Origin: Candidatus Omnitrophota bacterium
Lineage (GTDB): Bacteria; Omnitrophota; Gorgyraeia; Gygaellales; Profunditerraquicolaceae
DNA: 13,479 bases
Direction: 5' to 3'
Assembly (NCBI GenBank): GCA_903882345.1
Contig: CAIRWO010000160.1
Coordinates: 1 to 13,479 of the forward strand
Shown piece by piece: positions 13,280 through 13,479 of the stretch. Position 1 is the stretch's first letter; each line of letters opens with the position of its first letter. The notes beneath the pieces were generated by a model. It was not told the origin of the DNA. It saw only the letters and a list, made by a program, of their open reading frames with translations, and did not search any database. Made by a program: the position numbers and the translations under genes.

Positions 13280-13479
13280 ATGCATATACCAGATGGATAT
13301 TTAGGGCCGACAACATGCGGAGTTTTTTACGCGGTAATGTTGCCGATATGGACGGTTGCATCAAAGATTGTTAAGAAAACGCTTAAAGCTAGACAAGTAC
13401 CAATGCTGGCAATCGGCGCGGCATTTAGTTTCGTGATCATGATGTTTAATGTGCCGATACCGGGAGGCTCAACCGGTCA
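13280..13479 (+). CDS. Cobalt/nickel ECF transporter component CbiM/NikM (3' end outside window)
   Basis: CbiM/NikM is the substrate-binding membrane subunit of the ECF-type Co/Ni importers that work with CbiN/NikN, CbiQ and CbiO. The visible 66 residues start MHIPDGYLGPTTCGVFYAV; in the family the free N-terminal Met1 and His2 bind the metal directly, and both are present. A first amphipathic segment, a membrane helix (about residues 15-30), then VPMLAIGAAFSFVIMMFNVPIPGGSTG match the family order up to the conserved GGxxGH region, which the window cuts. AAGGAGGG at 13267-13274 sits 5 nt before ATG 13280, and the gap to the porin is 18 nt, so the two are surely co-transcribed. NikR upstream makes nickel the more likely ion, but cobalt cannot be ruled out, so I leave the symbol empty. 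Confidence 0.92.
   Translation, partial: MHIPDGYLGPTTCGVFYAVMLPIWTVASKIVKKTLKARQVPMLAIGAAFSFVIMMFNVPIPGGSTG

Overview
The window looks like a stretch of chromosome from a Gram-negative (diderm), probably uncultivated bacterium. Its outer-membrane biology is clear: apolipoprotein N-acyltransferase, a lipid A-type acyltransferase, a CsgG-family lipoprotein and an OprB-like porin. The mix of short operons, very small proteins and secreted proteins of unknown function is reminiscent of Omnitrophota genomes, but that placement is an impression and not a computed result. All genes read on the + strand, packing is tight and base composition is even. I saw no tRNA, rRNA, transposase, integrase or CRISPR array.

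Layout. (1) 1-5724: one apparent operon. It holds the 3' end of secA, lnt (overlapping secA), an MFS transporter, an exported PIG-L/LmbE deacetylase and an adenosine-specific-kinase family protein, with gaps of 2-6 nt or overlaps. (2) 5782-7509: a lipid A acyltransferase-family protein, a 70-residue two-helix membrane protein and the biotin transporter subunit BioY. (3) 7523-8261: a complete transcription unit with a sigma70-type promoter, a secreted protein and a strong intrinsic terminator. (4) 8271-8909: a HAD phosphatase that starts 10 nt after that terminator. (5) 8955-11170: a promoter, two consecutive secreted CsgG-like proteins (the second a lipoprotein), a 26-residue very basic protein not previously listed as a gene (possible ribosomal bTHX relative), and a STAS-PilZ fusion. 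(6) 11234-13479: a nickel/cobalt module with nikR under a promoter carrying a NikR-type inverted repeat, an outer-membrane porin with a long structured leader, and the start of cbiM/nikM, cut by the window end.

The clearest system is the nikR-porin-cbiM module. A nickel-sensing repressor with all four Ni ligands, an operator in its own promoter, an outer-membrane porin and the inner-membrane ECF substrate-binding component together suggest Ni/Co import across both membranes. Other points worth a second look are the bTHX-like peptide, the STAS domain lacking its phosphorylatable serine, the acyltransferase lacking the usual acidic residue of HX4(D/E), and the porin leader as a possible regulatory RNA.
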